A DNA stretch of 64,000 bases from Streptomyces sp. NRRL F-2580 (GTDB lineage: Bacteria > Actinomycetota > Actinomycetes > Streptomycetales > Streptomycetaceae): contig NZ_JOIR01000018.1 in NCBI RefSeq assembly GCF_000720115.1, positions 167,345 to 231,344 on the forward strand, read 5' to 3'. The translations under genes and the position numbers were made by a program. How positions within the stretch are numbered: the first letter of the stretch is position 1; each line of letters begins with the position of its first letter. Below, piece by piece: positions 17,559 to 25,530 of the stretch. The notes below the pieces were generated by a model that made no database searches, was not told the origin of the DNA, and saw only the letters and a list, made by a program, of their open reading frames with translations.

Positions 17559-18614
17559 TCAGCCACGCGTCGACGCCCCCGGCAGGATGATCGTGACCCC
17601 GCGCCCCGGCGACGTACCCATCGCGGCCAGCGCCGCCGGGGCCGCGTCCAGCGGGATCGTCGAGGTGACGAGCAGGTCCGGGCGCAGCGCCCCGCCCCGG
17701 ACCAGCTCCATCATCGGCGGGTAGGCGTGCGCCGCCATTCCGTGGCTCCCGAGGACCGCCAGCTCCCAGCCGATCACCCGGTCCATCGGCAGGACCGCCG
17801 CGCCGGCCGCCGCCGGAAGCAGCCCCACCTGCACGTGCCGGCCCCGGCGGCGCAGGCCGCTGATCGACGCGGCGGCCGTCGCCGGCGACCCGAGCGCGTC
17901 GAGCGAGAGGTGTGCGCCCCCACCGGTCAACTCCCGCACCGCCTGCGCGGTGTCGGCGCAGGCCGTGGCGTCCACGCCGTGCACGGCGCCGAACTTCCGT
18001 GCCAGCTCCAGCGCCCCCGGCGCCGTGTCGACGGCGACCACCCGCGCCCCGGCCGCCGCCGCGATCATCACGGCGGAGAGGCCCACCCCGCCGCAGCCGT
18101 ACACGCTGACCCACTCGCCCGCCGCGACCCTGCCCTGCGCCACCACCGCCCGGAAGGCCGTCGCGAACCGGCAGCCGAGCCCGGCCGCCGTGGCGTACGA
18201 GAGTTCCTCGGGCACCGCCACCAGGTTCACGTCGGCATGGTCCAGGGCCACGTACTCGGCGAATGACCCCCAGTGGGTGAACCCGGGCTGCGTCTGCCGC
18301 GCGCAGACCTGGTGGTCGCCCGCCGCGCAGTCGGCGCAGCTGCCGCACGCGCACACGAACGGCGCCGTGACGCGGTCGCCGACCCGCCAGTTCGAGACTC
18401 CGGCCCCCACCGCCTCGACCGCGCCCGCCAGTTCGTGCCCGGGCACGTGCGGCAGCACGATGTCCGGGTCGTGCCCCATCCACCCGTGCCAGTCGCTGCG
18501 GCACAGTCCGGTGGCCTCCACCCGCACCACCACCCCGCCCGCCGCCGGCCGCGGCTCCGGCAGGTCCCTGACCTCGGCCTGCTCGCCGTACCGTTCGAAG
18601 ACCACCGCTCGCAT
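17559..18614 (-). CDS. Zinc-dependent alcohol dehydrogenase
   Basis: 351-aa medium-chain dehydrogenase. Catalytic zinc ligands are in [10 protein letters not shown] (Cys38) and GHE (about 60-61); the structural-zinc loop is [17 protein letters not shown]; the NAD(P) Rossmann motif is YGCGGVGL with VVAVD. Cytosolic oxidation of an alcohol or aldehyde; substrate unknown. ATG 18614. It is followed by the lipoprotein gene and preceded by a DMT transporter on the same strand, with no sign of a shared function. Confidence 0.9.
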   Translation of the reverse strand: MRAVVFERYGEQAEVRDLPEPRPAAGGVVVRVEATGLCRSDWHGWMGHDPDIVLPHVPGHELAGAVEAVGAGVSNWRVGDRVTAPFVCACGSCADCAAGDHQVCARQTQPGFTHWGSFAEYVALDHADVNLVAVPEELSYATAAGLGCRFATAFRAVVAQGRVAAGEWVSVYGCGGVGLSAVMIAAAAGARVVAVDTAPGALELARKFGAVHGVDATACADTAQAVRELTGGGAHLSLDALGSPATAAASISGLRRRGRHVQVGLLPAAAGAAVLPMDRVIGWELAVLGSHGMAAHAYPPMMELVRGGALRPDLLVTSTIPLDAAPAALAAMGTSPGRGVTIILPGASTRG

Positions 18615-18656
18615 GGCTCCCGCCCTCCGCTCGACTGACCGGCACGCTACCCGTCG

Positions 18657-19511
18657 TCAGGGCGCGCCGTCCCCGGCCCGGGCGAGGGCCAGCACCCCCG
18701 TGCCGATCAGGGCGATGCCCAGCAGCTGGGGGAGCAACCACCAGCCCGACCGCAGGTGTTCCTCGTAGAGCACCACGCCCAGCGCGATGCTGATGCTCGC
18801 GTCGCCGAGGGTCAGCGCGGGCTGCGAGGCGACCAGCGGCCCGCCCTGCATGGCGTGTTCGAGCAACAGCAGGGCGCAGATCCCGCTCGCGCCGAATGCG
18901 TACGTCTCCCAGGAGGTCAGGAACGCGCCGAGGCCGGCGTCGTCGAGGACGTGCACCGAGGACTTCATCAGGGCGGCGGTGAGCGCGTAGCAGACGGCGG
19001 TGGCCGCACCGAGGCAGCCGGCCCGCGCGCGGCCGGGCGGGCGGCGCAGTCCGGCCACGGCCAGCAGGGCCACGACGACCGCGCAGGCCGTCAGGGCCAC
19101 CGCCCAGCGCGCGGCCGGCACGTCCGTACGGTTGCCCTGGGGCGAGGCGGCCACCAGCGCGATCCCGAGCCCCGCCACCACCCCCGCCACGGCCAGCCAC
19201 AACGCCCCCGGCAGCCGCTGACGCGCCACCAGCGAGGCGATCAGCAGGGCCAGCGGCAGCTCCAGCACGAACAGCGGCTGTACCAGGGAGAGCGCACCCG
19301 TGGCCAGCGCGACGGCCTGCCCGACCCCGGCGGCGATCACGGCCAGGATCCCGCCGACCCACACCGGCCGCCGCAGCAGGTCGAGGACCAGGCCGAAGCG
19401 GAAGCCGTCGCTCTGCGGCACGGTGAGCGCCGCCCGCCGCTGGAGCACGGTGGCGAGCGCGTTGCTGAGCGCCGCGAACAGCGCGAAGAGGACCGGCAGG
19501 ACGACGCCCAT
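18657..19511 (-). CDS. DMT-superfamily permease
   Basis: 284-aa integral membrane protein with nine to ten hydrophobic helices in two EamA-like halves (starting MGVVLPVLFALFAALSNALATVLQRRAA). It resembles the DMT family of exporters that in actinobacteria often lack a known substrate. ATG 19511. The 155 bp between it and the DUF6069 gene holds nothing I recognise. Confidence 0.85.
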   Translation of the reverse strand: MGVVLPVLFALFAALSNALATVLQRRAALTVPQSDGFRFGLVLDLLRRPVWVGGILAVIAAGVGQAVALATGALSLVQPLFVLELPLALLIASLVARQRLPGALWLAVAGVVAGLGIALVAASPQGNRTDVPAARWAVALTACAVVVALLAVAGLRRPPGRARAGCLGAATAVCYALTAALMKSSVHVLDDAGLGAFLTSWETYAFGASGICALLLLEHAMQGGPLVASQPALTLGDASISIALGVVLYEEHLRSGWWLLPQLLGIALIGTGVLALARAGDGAP

Positions 19512-19666
19512 CCCCCGATCCTCACCGCGCCCACCCGCGCCCCCCGCCACGACACCGCCCCGGGGCCGCCGCACCCCGCGCATTCCCCCGTCCGGCCGCG
19601 CGCGTCCGCTCCGAACCGGAGCCGCGAGGTTCAGGGCGCCGTTCGGGGCGGACCGAGAAGGCGGGC

Positions 19667-20119
19667 TCAACGCCGACGGCGGTGGAGCTCCAGGGCGGTG
19701 ACGACGGCCACGCCGAGGGTGATGTGCATGAGGGCCAGGGCCGCGACCGTGCCGCCGTCGGCGCCGGACGACAGCGGGCCGGTGACCGACAACAGCGCCA
19801 GCCCGCCGCCCACGAACGGCGCGATCCGCAGGAAGACCGGCTTCCACAGGGCCAGCAAGAGGGCGGCGCCCGTCCCGACGACCAACGGGACGACGGAGGC
19901 CCCGATGACGCCCCCGACCGTGATCGCGTGCTCTTCGCCCGCGTCGACGACGACGAGCGAGGCACCGGCCAGCTTGGCGACGGCAAGAACGATCAGATTG
20001 ACCACGGCCGCGCCGACCGCGCCGGCGACCAGCACCTTCCACCAGGCCAGGCCGGAACGACGAACCGAGGGTGCGGTGGGAACGGCGGGGCGGGAGTTCG
20101 GAACGACGCTGCTCGACAT
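19667..20119 (-). CDS. DUF6069-family membrane protein
   Basis: 150 aa with four predicted membrane helices after a short Ser/Pro/Ala N-terminus, ending LELHRRRR. It fits the DUF6069 family, for which no function is known. ATG 20119 is preceded by GGAGGAAG. A SoxR/MerR-like dyad overlaps the -35 region about 75 bp upstream, suggesting induction by a MerR-family activator such as a redox or drug sensor. Confidence 0.8.
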   Translation of the reverse strand: MSSSVVPNSRPAVPTAPSVRRSGLAWWKVLVAGAVGAAVVNLIVLAVAKLAGASLVVVDAGEEHAITVGGVIGASVVPLVVGTGAALLLALWKPVFLRIAPFVGGGLALLSVTGPLSSGADGGTVAALALMHITLGVAVVTALELHRRRR

Positions 20120-20186
20120 GAGACTTCCTCCAACGTGTGAAGTGCTGCGCTGCCGTACGGCCAGCGGCACACGAAGAAGCCTCCAA

Positions 20187-20208
20187 CCTGAACCTCACTT
20201 GAGGTCAA
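20187..20208 (-). promoter_or_regulatory. SoxR/MerR-like operator-promoter
   Basis: On the minus strand TTGACC (20208-20203) is followed by CCTCAAGTGAGGTTCAGG (20204-20187). The known SoxR site is CCTCAAGT-TA-ACTTGAGG; here the left half matches 8 of 8 and the right half 5 of 8. MerR-family activators bind such dyads between -35 and -10. No MerR gene is in the window. Confidence 0.45.
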
Positions 20209-20256
20209 GCCCCTGTCCCGGCTACGGGCGCCGCTTCCTGTTGCGGCGGTCCGCCC

Positions 20257-21093
20257 TCATGAACGCCATGCGGGCGCCCAGGGCGAAGGGCGGTCCGCCG
20301 CTCGGCGCAGGGTCAAGGACGCGAGGGCTGCCGGGGCTTCGGACTGGCCGCGGACGCCCGGGAAGGCGTTGATGTCGACGATCAGCGGCGTGCCGCCGCC
20401 GGTGTCGATGATGTCCACACCGAAGACGTCCAGCGCGAACACCGCACCCACCTCGCGCACCAGACCGGCCCATCCGGACGGCAGTTCCTCCGGGGACAGC
20501 GGCAGGTCGGGGCCCCGCCCGCCGGGGGAGAGCTCGGAGCGGCGCCGGGCCGCGAAGACCTGCTCCCCGATGGCCCACAGTTTGTGGTCCCAGCCGCTGT
20601 TGGGCGCGTACTCCTGCACCACGACCGGCTCCCGGGGCCAAGCCCGCGCCAACTCGCGCAGCTCCGCGGTGTCGTCGGCGCGGGCGACAAGGTCGCCCTT
20701 GCGGTTGTGCCGGCTCTTGACCACCACCGGCGCGGCGAGGGGGGACCCGCACGCCCACTCCGAGAAGGAGCCGACGGTACGGGTCGCGGCGAAGGGAAGC
20801 CCGGCCCGCAGGGCGAGTCCCGCCATCTCCGTCCGGTCCTGGCACAGCGCGGTGGCCCCCGCGGAGTTCAGCACGGCGGCGCCCCGCTGCTCCAGCTCCC
20901 GCGCGAGCCCCACCGCGTGCGGGGTACCCGACTTGAGCAGGTACACATCGGCCGGCCGCCGGGGCACCGGCACCGGCGCGTCCCCGGTCGGGGTCGGATC
21001 GAGCGCTTCGACGACATGGTCCGCAGCCAGCAGCGCGGCGGCCCCCGCCAGCAGCGGATGCCCGGGGTCCGGGGTGATCAGGCCGATCCTCAT
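20257..21093 (-). CDS. ATP-grasp protein, second of pair
   Basis: 278-aa RimK-like ATP-grasp enzyme. Visible are APVVVKSRHNRKGDLV (ATP-binding Lys), EYAPNSGWDHKLWAIG, and the metal/ATP site VFGVDIIDTGG...LIVDINAFPG. Such enzymes couple ATP hydrolysis to formation of an amide or ester bond via an acyl phosphate. Its start overlaps the upstream ATP-grasp gene by ATGA, so both are made together. Only about 28% of positions look shared by eye, so they are old paralogues. Substrates are unknown; no precursor-peptide gene is obvious nearby. Confidence 0.85.
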   Translation of the reverse strand: MRIGLITPDPGHPLLAGAAALLAADHVVEALDPTPTGDAPVPVPRRPADVYLLKSGTPHAVGLARELEQRGAAVLNSAGATALCQDRTEMAGLALRAGLPFAATRTVGSFSEWACGSPLAAPVVVKSRHNRKGDLVARADDTAELRELARAWPREPVVVQEYAPNSGWDHKLWAIGEQVFAARRRSELSPGGRGPDLPLSPEELPSGWAGLVREVGAVFALDVFGVDIIDTGGGTPLIVDINAFPGVRGQSEAPAALASLTLRRAADRPSPWAPAWRS

Positions 21094-22040
21094 ATGCTCT
21101 CGCCCGCCCTCGCGGACACCTGCGCCGGAATCGAGACGGGCAGCGTCGGGAACGGCAGCGCCGCGGGTGCCGGTGGGGCCGTGGACGCGGGCTGCGGTGC
21201 GGTCGCCTGAGACTGCGCCGGGCGGCCGCCGCCCGTCCGCGCCAGCTCCAGCACCGCCCGGGCCACCCGCGCCGCCGCGTCCGGCACCTGACGGAAGCTC
21301 GGGAAGTCGTTCACGTCGACGACCACCGGCCCGTCCGGGCCCAGCAGCACGTCCACCCCGTACAGGTCCAGCCCGTAGACCGCCCCGACCTGCGCGGCGA
21401 TCGCCGCCACCTCGGCCGACAGCGGCACCCGGCGCTCCCGCACCGAGGGGTCCGGGTGCAGCGGGGAGCAGCGCTCGGTCGCGAACAGCTCGCCGCCGAC
21501 CCCGTACACCTTGATGTCGGTGCCCGAGTTGGGTACGTACGGCTGGGCGATCAGCATGCCCTCGCCCGCGAGCACGGGGAGCATCGTCTCCAGCTGTTCC
21601 GGCGAGGACACCAGGCGCACGGCCCGTCCGGAGCTGCCGTCGGCCGGCTTGACGACGAGCGGGTACTCCGCCGCCGGTACCTCCCTGAGCAGTTCGGGAC
21701 AGGCCACCGCGTACGTGGTCGGCAGCGGCAGCCCGCTGCCGCGCCCGATGGCGGCGGCCAGCGCCTTGTCCCGTACGCCCCGGATGGACCGGGCGTCGTT
21801 GACGGTGGTCATCCCGGCCGCCGCCGCGGCTTCGAGCAGGGTGAGCCCCGGGCCGCCGGAGACGGTCTTGAGCACCCAGGCGTCGTGCGACCCCGTGTCC
21901 ACGGCCTCGGACATGCGCAGCAGCGAGCCGCCCGGCCGCACCACGTCCACCCGGTGCCCCCACGCCGTCAGCTGCCCGATCACCTCGTTCGGCATGCCGT
22001 CGTGGCGGTAGTGCTCCTCCACCAGGAAGCAGAGCCTCAT
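21090..22040 (-). CDS. ATP-grasp protein, first of pair
   Basis: 316 aa. ATP-grasp features: YPLVVKPADGSSGRAV (Lys and glycine-rich loop), QPYVPNSGTDIKVYGVGG, and LYGVDVLLGPDGPVVVDVNDFPSF (metal ligands). The C-terminal 55 residues are a Pro/Ala/Gln-rich tail not needed for the fold. ATG 22040 follows a weak purine stretch (GGGGAAGG, 22044-22051). It forms an operon with the next ATP-grasp gene. Likely a ligase of amino acids or carboxylates; exact role unknown. Confidence 0.85.
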   Translation of the reverse strand: MRLCFLVEEHYRHDGMPNEVIGQLTAWGHRVDVVRPGGSLLRMSEAVDTGSHDAWVLKTVSGGPGLTLLEAAAAAGMTTVNDARSIRGVRDKALAAAIGRGSGLPLPTTYAVACPELLREVPAAEYPLVVKPADGSSGRAVRLVSSPEQLETMLPVLAGEGMLIAQPYVPNSGTDIKVYGVGGELFATERCSPLHPDPSVRERRVPLSAEVAAIAAQVGAVYGLDLYGVDVLLGPDGPVVVDVNDFPSFRQVPDAAARVARAVLELARTGGGRPAQSQATAPQPASTAPPAPAALPFPTLPVSIPAQVSARAGESI

Positions 22041-22187
22041 CGACCTTCCCCATATTCCCCGGACGTCCGCCGATTCCGTCCGGCGAGTTGTGACGTCACA
22101 GGATGTCATGGACCGCAATGTGATGATCGGTCCGGCTGTGGGCTTCCTTGTTACGCTGCCCGCTTCGGATCAACGGGGGAATCGGAC

Positions 22188-23615
22188 ATGGGCGATCGCC
22201 GGACGGGGCTGCTGCACGGGCTCGTGGGGAACAGGGCCGCACCGGCGGACGTGCTGCTGCGGCTGCTCGGTCACGAAGACGAGTGGGTGCGACAAGCGGT
22301 TGCGGGGCGCGAGGTTCTTCCGCATGAGGTGATCGAGGCCGTCCTGGTCCACCCGGACCGCCGCGTCCGGATCGCCTTCGCCGAGAACGGCGGCGCCGAC
22401 CCCGACCAGCGCGCCCGGCTCGTCGACGACCCGCACCCGTCGGTCCACCTCACCCTCGCGATGGGCCCCATGCCCTACCGGCAGCGTGTGGCACCGCTGC
22501 CCGACTGGGCGTACGAGCGGCTGCTGAAGCATCCCAAAGCCCTGGTGCGCCAGGAACTGGTCACGTGGGGCGGGACGCCCGCCCACGTCCTGGCGGGACT
22601 CGCGGACCACGGGGAACCGCTGTTCCGGCAGGCGGCCTGCCGCGCCTGGGACCGGCTCCCGGAGGAGGCCCGGGAGCGGCTGCTCCACGACGAGGACCCG
22701 GACGTGCGGCAGGCCGCGGCCCTGCAGGTCTGCCAGGAGGACGAGGAGCGGACCGCCTGGCTGGTCGACCGGCTGGGGGAGGCGTGGCGGGTGGGCGAGG
22801 TCCTGGCGAAGGGCCGGCTCACCCGGCAACTCGCCGAACGCGTCATCGCGGAGGGCGTACGGCTCGCGGCGATCGCGGGCAACCCCTCGCTCCCGCGCGA
22901 CCTGGTGGCGCGGCTGGCCGTCGACCCGGACCCGCTGGTCCGGCTCCATGTCTCCGCCCGCCCCGAACTGAGCGAGCCCGAGCGCGTCGCCATCGACTTC
23001 ACGGTCGACGCCGAGGACCGGCTGCCCACCCTCGACTGGGTGTGGGAGCGCCGCGACGACGCCGCCTTCCTGCGGGAGTGCGCCCGGTCCTCGCACACCT
23101 GGCTGCGGCGCAGCGCCGCGGTCTGCCGCGGTCTGCCGTCCGACGCGGTCGAACTGCTCGCCCACGACGAGGACTTCGCCGTACGCCTGCTGCTCGCCGA
23201 GTTCCATCCGGCGCCGCCGCCCGAGCTGCTCCTCGACCTCTACCTGCACGGCACCCACCGCGCCGTGGGCATGCTCGTCACCCGGCCGGGCTTCCCCGCC
23301 GCCGGGCTCGCCGCGCGCTTCGGCGACTCCCCGGACCCCGTGCGCCGGCGCCTGGCCCTGCGCGACCCCGGGCTGGAGCCGGAGCTCCTGGACCGGCTCA
23401 GCCGGAACCCGCAGACGCGCGCGGACGCCGCCCGGCACCCCCGGCTCCCCGTCATCCGGATCCGCGAACTGCTCGCCGACGCCGACCCGGAGGCCGCCAC
23501 GGCAGCGCGTGCGGCCGCGGCCAACCCGGCGCTCCCCGCCGAGGACATGCGCCGCCTGCTCGACAGGGCCGGGGTGCCGGAAATCCCAGTGAATGATCGG
23601 ACAATCGACTGCTAG
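22188..23615 (+). CDS. LRV/HEAT-like repeat protein
   Basis: 475 aa built of alpha-helical repeats with the pattern L-x-H/D-x-D-x-x-V-R (for example LLGHEDEWVRQAV, LLHDEDPDVRQAA, LAHDEDFAVRLLL), typical of leucine-rich-repeat variant or HEAT-like solenoids. No signal peptide or metal-binding (MIDAS) domain is visible, so it is not a Ro60/TROVE protein as such. Such solenoids bind protein or RNA. It is followed 9 bp later by the 243-aa gene at 23625, so the two are likely co-transcribed, with two tRNA-like RNAs just beyond. ATG 22188; the upstream extension is not typical coding sequence. Confidence 0.8.
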   Translation: MGDRRTGLLHGLVGNRAAPADVLLRLLGHEDEWVRQAVAGREVLPHEVIEAVLVHPDRRVRIAFAENGGADPDQRARLVDDPHPSVHLTLAMGPMPYRQRVAPLPDWAYERLLKHPKALVRQELVTWGGTPAHVLAGLADHGEPLFRQAACRAWDRLPEEARERLLHDEDPDVRQAAALQVCQEDEERTAWLVDRLGEAWRVGEVLAKGRLTRQLAERVIAEGVRLAAIAGNPSLPRDLVARLAVDPDPLVRLHVSARPELSEPERVAIDFTVDAEDRLPTLDWVWERRDDAAFLRECARSSHTWLRRSAAVCRGLPSDAVELLAHDEDFAVRLLLAEFHPAPPPELLLDLYLHGTHRAVGMLVTRPGFPAAGLAARFGDSPDPVRRRLALRDPGLEPELLDRLSRNPQTRADAARHPRLPVIRIRELLADADPEAATAARAAAANPALPAEDMRRLLDRAGVPEIPVNDRTIDC

Positions 23616-23624
23616 TTTGATCGC

Positions 23625-24356
23625 GTGCCGAAGCTGAATCAGATCATCGCAGTGGAAAAGGGCGTCAAGTCCAAGTCCCTCCAGGAGCTCACGCAGGCTC
23701 ACCACGACGTCCAGAAGCCCGCCTTGCTGGCCGGCATCTCCCGGACCTACCAGCCCAAGGACGAGGAGGGCGAGCAGCTGCCGCCCGAGTCCACGCGGGT
23801 GCAGGTCAAGGCCGAGGACGTGCTGCGGGCGACCGCGGGGACCCTGACGCGGCTGTTCGACGTGACGGCCACCAAGGACTGGGCGAACCGCACCGCGGCC
23901 GCCGACGTCGTCGTGGACGGGACGGTCCTGCTGGCGCAGGTGCCCGTGCCGTACCTGCTCTTCCTCGAGAAGCAGCTGACGGACATGCACACCTTCGTAC
24001 GGAAGCTGCCGGTGCTGGACGCCTCCGAGTCCTGGAACCTCGACCCGTCGACGGACTCCTGGAAGACGGACCCGGTGCGCACGATCCGCACCAAGAAGGT
24101 ACCGCGCAACCACGTCAAGGCCGAGGCCACCGAGAAGCACCCGGCGCAGGTCGAGGTCTACTACGAGGACGTCCCGGTCGGGTACTGGACGACCGTGAAG
24201 TTCTCCGGAGCGCTGCCCGCCCGCCGGGTCAACGAGCTGCTCGACCGCGTGGAGAAGCTCCAGCAGGCCGTCAAGTTCGCCCGCGAGGAGGCCAACAGCG
24301 CCGAGGTCACCGACCAGCGGGTCGGGGACGCGGTGTTCGGCTACCTGTTCGGGTAG
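23625..24356 (+). CDS. Uncharacterised protein, DUF7873-like
   Basis: 243-aa cytosolic protein, lysine-richer than its neighbours (VEKGVKSKSLQELTQAHHDVQKPALL at the start). It looks like the actinobacterial family I know as DUF7873; no catalytic motif is evident. GTG 23625 lies 9 bp after the repeat-protein gene. Immediately downstream is a 350-bp non-coding stretch with two Y-RNA-like elements, so an RNA-binding or RNA-linked role is a fair guess but is inference only. Confidence 0.75.
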   Translation: MPKLNQIIAVEKGVKSKSLQELTQAHHDVQKPALLAGISRTYQPKDEEGEQLPPESTRVQVKAEDVLRATAGTLTRLFDVTATKDWANRTAAADVVVDGTVLLAQVPVPYLLFLEKQLTDMHTFVRKLPVLDASESWNLDPSTDSWKTDPVRTIRTKKVPRNHVKAEATEKHPAQVEVYYEDVPVGYWTTVKFSGALPARRVNELLDRVEKLQQAVKFAREEANSAEVTDQRVGDAVFGYLFG

Positions 24357-24367
24357 CCCCGAAATCT

Positions 24368-24389
24368 CCCCCCGCACATCTGCGGGGGG
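24368..24389. terminator. Strong hairpin after 243-aa gene
   Basis: CCCCCCGCA (24368-24376) pairs perfectly with TGCGGGGGG (24381-24389) across a 4-base loop, eleven bases after the stop codon at 24356. No U-run follows, so it may be a terminator or a structured 3' boundary. A second small hairpin with a GAGA tetraloop (GCGC-GAGA-GCGC, 24391-24402) comes directly after. Confidence 0.5.
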
Positions 24390-24402
24390 TGCGCGAGAGC
24401 GC

Positions 24403-24550
24403 AAGCTGAAACTGAATGTCGAAGCTGAACAGGGGTGTCAGTTGGGGGTTCGAATCCCTCCCCCGGCATTGCGTGCCGGGGTGGCCCAAGCCGGTAGAGG
24501 CGGCCCCGTAAATCTCAGATTCTCGCTCCAGTCTCAGTATTCGCCGCCGA
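24403..24550 (+). ncRNA. Y-RNA-like RNA with permuted tRNA domain, copy 1
   Basis: Parts of a tRNA appear in permuted order. A T-arm GGGGG-TTCGAAT-CCCTC (24444-24460) is followed by CCCCGGC and A (24461-24468), a 6-base loop, then GCCGGGG (24475-24481), which pairs perfectly to form a closed acceptor-like stem. TG and a D-arm with GCC/GGC and the loop GG follow (24484-24501). GCCCC (24503-24507) pairs with GGGGT (24432-24436) as the anticodon stem. That stem continues as an imperfect helix (24421-24428 with 24515-24522). GTCGAAG at 24418 fits the Ro60-binding motif GNCGAA-N0-1-G of bacterial Y RNAs. This is the layout of YrlA Y RNAs. Ends are approximate. Confidence 0.7.
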
Positions 24551-24692
24551 ACACCGGATCGACCGAGCGTGGACGATCATCGATGGATGGGGGTTCAAGT
24601 CCCCTCTGTGCCTCTTTCGTGGCGCGGTAGTTCAAAGGTAGAACACGTCGATCTAAGAATGATCCGCGACTCTTAAACGTGCCGGTGTGCGC
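24546..24692 (+). ncRNA. Y-RNA-like RNA with permuted tRNA domain, copy 2
   Basis: Same plan as copy 1. T-arm GGGGG-TTCAAGT-CCCCT (24589-24605), then CTGTGCC (24606-24612) pairing with GGCGCGG (24621-24627) across an 8-base loop; TA; a D-arm GTTC-AAAGGTA-GAAC (24630-24644) with conserved GG and A21; CGTCG (24646-24650) pairing with CGATG (24581-24585). The stem extends through TCCGCG (24663-24668) with CGTGGA (24568-24573) and CCGGTGT (24682-24688) with ACACCGG (24551-24557). GCCGAA at 24546 resembles the Ro60 motif, though the closing G is missing. It shares little primary sequence with copy 1 outside the tRNA signatures, so the fold is conserved, not just copied. Confidence 0.7.
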
Positions 24693-24708
24693 AATTGGGT
24701 GGCACACA

Positions 24709-24741
24709 GGAGCCCGGGAGCTGGATATGCTCCCGGGCTCC
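24709..24741. terminator. Bidirectional hairpin terminator
   Basis: GGAGCCCGGGAG (24709-24720) pairs perfectly over 12 bp with CTCCCGGGCTCC (24730-24741), loop 9 nt. It would end the Y-RNA transcript on the plus strand and the anti-sigma operon on the minus strand. No U-run, as is common in Streptomyces. Confidence 0.75.
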
Positions 24742-24807
24742 GTCACATCCCGGCCCCCGTCACACCGGGACCGGCCCCGGTCACGCCGGAACCGACCCCG
24801 GCCCCGG

Positions 24808-25530
24808 TCAGGCCGGAACGGACACGAACGTCCGGCCCGCCTCGTTCTCCACGAGGACCGCCTTGACGTTCGCCGGGTCCACCGCCGCCGAACCGTCCAG
24901 CGACGCGCCCTTGCCCTCGCCGTTCTCCTGGCCGCCGACGACCCAGCCGCCCGCGGTGGTGCGCGTACCGTCCTTGGCGACCACGACCAGCCGGCACCGC
25001 TCGCCCTGCGGCACTCCCGTGACCGCCGCGTGCAACCGCACCCACTTCGCCGCCGGCGTCATCCGCACGGTCATCCGCGCGCCCGTGCCCGGATCGGTCG
25101 CGGAGAGCACCTTGGTCCCGGCGGCCGGAGGCGAGGGATCCGCCGGCGCCGTCGGGGACGGCGGTGCGGGCAGGGCGATGGCGTCGGGATCGCCGCCCAG
25201 CTGCGTTCCGGCCCAGAACACGGCGGCCAGGGAGGCCGCCACGGCCAGGCCCGCGAGCCCCGCGCGCCGGCGCTGCGCACCGGCCCGCTCACCGCGCATC
25301 TGCCGCAGGGTCCGCTGGAGCAGCAGGTCCCCGCCCTGCGGCGGCCCGTCGAGGAACGCCTCCTCGGGCACCTCACCCAGTGCCGCCTCCATCTCGCGCA
25401 ACGCGGCCAACTCCTCCCGGCACTGCACGCATCCGCTCATGTGTTCCTCGATCCGGCGGACCTCCTCGGCGTCCAGGACGCCGAGCACGTACGGGCCGAG
25501 CAGTTCCTCCTCGTGCCGCTGCCGGTTCAT
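24808..25530 (-). CDS. Anti-sigma factor, zinc-finger and RskA domains
   Basis: 240-aa membrane anti-sigma factor. The N-terminus has the zinc-binding anti-sigma domain with HMSGCVQC (H-x3-C-x2-C, about 29-36); one membrane helix spans about 88-108 (GLAVAASLAAVFWAGTQL); the extracellular part resembles the RskA C-terminal domain (VRLHAAVTGVPQGERCRLVVVAKDG). It should hold the adjacent ECF sigma factor at the membrane and be released by regulated proteolysis. ATGA overlap with the sigma gene couples their translation. Confidence 0.9.
   Translation of the reverse strand: MNRQRHEEELLGPYVLGVLDAEEVRRIEEHMSGCVQCREELAALREMEAALGEVPEEAFLDGPPQGGDLLLQRTLRQMRGERAGAQRRRAGLAGLAVAASLAAVFWAGTQLGGDPDAIALPAPPSPTAPADPSPPAAGTKVLSATDPGTGARMTVRMTPAAKWVRLHAAVTGVPQGERCRLVVVAKDGTRTTAGGWVVGGQENGEGKGASLDGSAAVDPANVKAVLVENEAGRTFVSVPA

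Noticed and set aside
22188..23615. Calling the repeat protein a Ro60/TROVE protein because Y-RNA-like RNAs are near
   Set aside because: No vWA MIDAS motif and the repeats look like LRV/HEAT, not TROVE.
24432..24650. Canonical tRNA genes
   Set aside because: T-arm and D-arm consensus sequences are clear, but the halves are in permuted order and no ordinary acceptor-D-anticodon-T order exists; no reliable anticodon could be assigned. Better explained as Y-RNA-like tRNA mimics.
24432..24650. True circularly permuted tRNA genes that are spliced to functional tRNAs
   Set aside because: Considered, since all stems pair. The anticodon loop would need an uncertain splice and position 37 is a poor fit in copy 1; the Ro60-like motif and long closing helix favour Y RNA. 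Kept only as an alternative.
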